Assembly (NCBI RefSeq): GCF_002021815.1
Contig: NZ_CP019952.1
Location: 1,333,001-1,397,000, forward strand
Length of the DNA stretch: 64,000 bases
Reading direction: 5' to 3'
DNA from: Pseudomonas parafulva
GTDB lineage: Bacteria; Pseudomonadota; Gammaproteobacteria; Pseudomonadales; Pseudomonadaceae
Position numbers and translations under genes: made by a program. The notes beneath the pieces are model-generated. The model ran no database searches and was not told the DNA's origin. It saw only the letters and a list, made by a program, of their open reading frames with translations. Below, piece after piece: positions 63,151 to 64,000 of the stretch; positions within the stretch are counted from its first letter, which is position 1, and each line of letters begins with the position of its first letter.

Positions 63151-63226
<76 letters not shown>

Positions 63227-63273
63227 ATTATAGATTTACAGAGTTCCATGGAGGTCTGTAAGTCGTTGAAATC

Positions 63274-63295
63274 AGACGCTTCGGCGTCTTTTTTC
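63274..63295 (+). terminator. Rho-independent terminator of the tRNA operon
   Basis: Stem 'agacgc' / 'gcgtct' with a TTCG tetraloop followed by TTTTTTC, 47 bp after the last tRNA-Gly. Confidence 0.9.
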
Positions 63296-63436
63296 GTTCT
63301 AGCCAAAGCCACTCCGATTCATGGGCATTCGGACTTTTTTAGTCCAGAAATTAGTCCATGAACTCCGGACTCCCACCGTGGCGGTTTGTTGCTGGAGCGG
63401 AGCGTCGAGCGTCACGTGCATCTAGCCCTGAATTTC

Positions 63437-63815
63437 ATGTTCAGGAGCTTTTGCACGGCACTCTCAGATGCAACCGTCCGCCAGGCCAAGGCCACTGGCA
63501 AGGACTACACCCTCGGCGATAGCGATGGCCTCTCACTTGGCGTGAGCGGGGGGGGGAGCAAGTCGTGGCACTTCCGCGGTCGTGTGCTCAAGAAGGGCCG
63601 GCAGAGCACGCTGGAGCAGATCGAGCGTGTTTTCGACAACGACGTGCTGCCGGCGTTGGGTAAGTCTTCGATCTATTCCATCAAGCGGCACGATTCGCTT
63701 GATGTATTGGCCAGAATCGAGCGGCGTCGAGCCTACACCGTGGCCGAAAAGGTCAGGACTTGGTTCAAACAGCTGCTTTGCTTCGTCTTGGTCAAGGCGC
63801 CAGGGCTGGAGCGCG
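63437..63815 (+). pseudogene. Tyrosine-integrase remnant (P4-type), internally deleted and 3'-truncated
   Basis: The frame starts with the arm-binding (DUF4102) N-terminus of P4-family integrases: 'LSDATVRQAKATGKDYTLGD' and 'GGSKSWHFRGRV'. It then jumps directly to the central core-binding part: 'RVFDNDVLPALGKSSIYSIK', 'DVLARIERRRAYTVAEKVRT'. Roughly 50-60 residues between these blocks are missing compared with the family. The whole catalytic C-terminal domain (R-H-R-Y) is absent: homology ends near 63805-63815, where the DNA becomes antisense tssG. A G9 run at 63548-63556 lies in the reading frame. Position right after tRNA-Gly fits a tRNA-targeted island. Boundaries are approximate. Confidence 0.8.
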
Positions 63816-64000
63816 CATGCGCAACTCCAGGTCATAGGCCCCAACATCGCGAAGCAGAAACGCCACCAGTCGGGCCAGTCTGTGGTAGTTGTCACCGCTG
63901 GGCACGAACTCGCGAAACTGCTGTTGGTCCAGCCCCGCGATCACGATGGTGAACTTGCTGTTGCGTGACACGGTGCTGCCGCCCACCAGGAAGTTGTCGT
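63792..64000 (-). pseudogene. tssG fragment (type VI secretion baseplate), truncated at its 3' end and running off the window
   Basis: On the minus strand the frame open to the window edge reads 'DNFLVGGSTVSRNSKFTIVI' and 'GLDQQQFREFVPSGDNYHRL', then 'GAYDLELRMRAPALAP' and a stop. This matches the C-terminal part of TssG, with 'SKFxIxxGxLxxxQFxxFxPxG' and 'YDLELxLRAP' blocks. Native TssG proteins continue a little further (with an 'LGWTxWL'-type ending), so the stop at 63792 comes from the fused integrase sequence. The rest of the gene lies outside the window, so I cannot tell whether a complete T6SS follows. TssG assignment is from memory of the family. Confidence 0.65.

Overview
The window looks like a chromosomal segment of a Pseudomonas putida-group bacterium. 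The evidence is high G+C, Pseudomonas-type REP palindromes in many intergenic gaps, a WbpL/WbpM/ComEA end of an LPS O-polysaccharide cluster, the EarP/EF-P rhamnosylation pair, a DUF3509 protein and OhrR/BenE-type genes. Assignments rest on reading the sequence and recalled family knowledge; no search was run.

Layout. (1) 1-5943: the end of an O-antigen/A-band type operon: two GT4 glycosyltransferases, an NAD-dependent sugar epimerase, the WbpL initiating sugar-phosphate transferase and the WbpM 4,6-dehydratase. Several of these genes overlap by ATGA. (2) 6027-8784: a repeat-rich insert with a complete IS3-family element (6144-7590), which interrupts an array of 155-bp REP-containing tandem repeats whose copies alternate in sequence, followed by a C-rich, G-poor tract. 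(3) 8785-28914: mostly housekeeping and small accessory genes (comEA, pyrF, oxidoreductases, a chemoreceptor, benE, GST, folE, Smr, prmB, aroC, MFS, ankyrin and ZIP), repeatedly separated by REP pairs. It includes two enzyme-family members that have lost canonical active-site residues: an isochorismatase-like hydrolase with Ser for Cys, and an acireductone-dioxygenase-like protein lacking two metal ligands. (4) 29068-37253: an LTA-synthase-like sulfatase, RraB, a cytochrome c, an amidotransferase, a CorA transporter, an acyltransferase, a crotonase and tRNA-Ser. (5) 37296-50406: a TonB receptor, an MFS/LysR pair, a Gre factor, earP-efp, ohrR, LysR genes, a TSUP transporter, DUF1127 and a class II DAHP synthase. 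(6) 50407-62337: a DEAD-box helicase with a long structured leader in which the start codon lies in a perfect hairpin, then ygiD, tpm, htpX with a sigma32-like promoter, alaA, msrB, a glutathione peroxidase, a hybrid histidine kinase, an AAA ATPase and msrC. (7) 62560-64000: a Glu-Gly-Glu-Gly-Gly tRNA operon followed by a deleted phage-type integrase remnant that runs directly into an opposing tssG (type VI secretion) fragment. This is an island scar at a tRNA locus.

Functional themes are surface polysaccharide synthesis, the aromatic and folate/pyrimidine precursor pathways (aroC, class II DAHP synthase, folE, pyrF), oxidative damage defence (msrB, msrC, glutathione peroxidase, OhrR, ankyrin protein) and translation/RNA quality (EarP/EF-P, PrmB, DEAD-box helicase, RraB, Gre). 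I found no clearly new multi-gene system. The observations most worth a second look are the helicase leader, the alternating 155-bp array with its IS, the tRNA-adjacent integrase/tssG chimera and the two active-site-degenerate enzymes.
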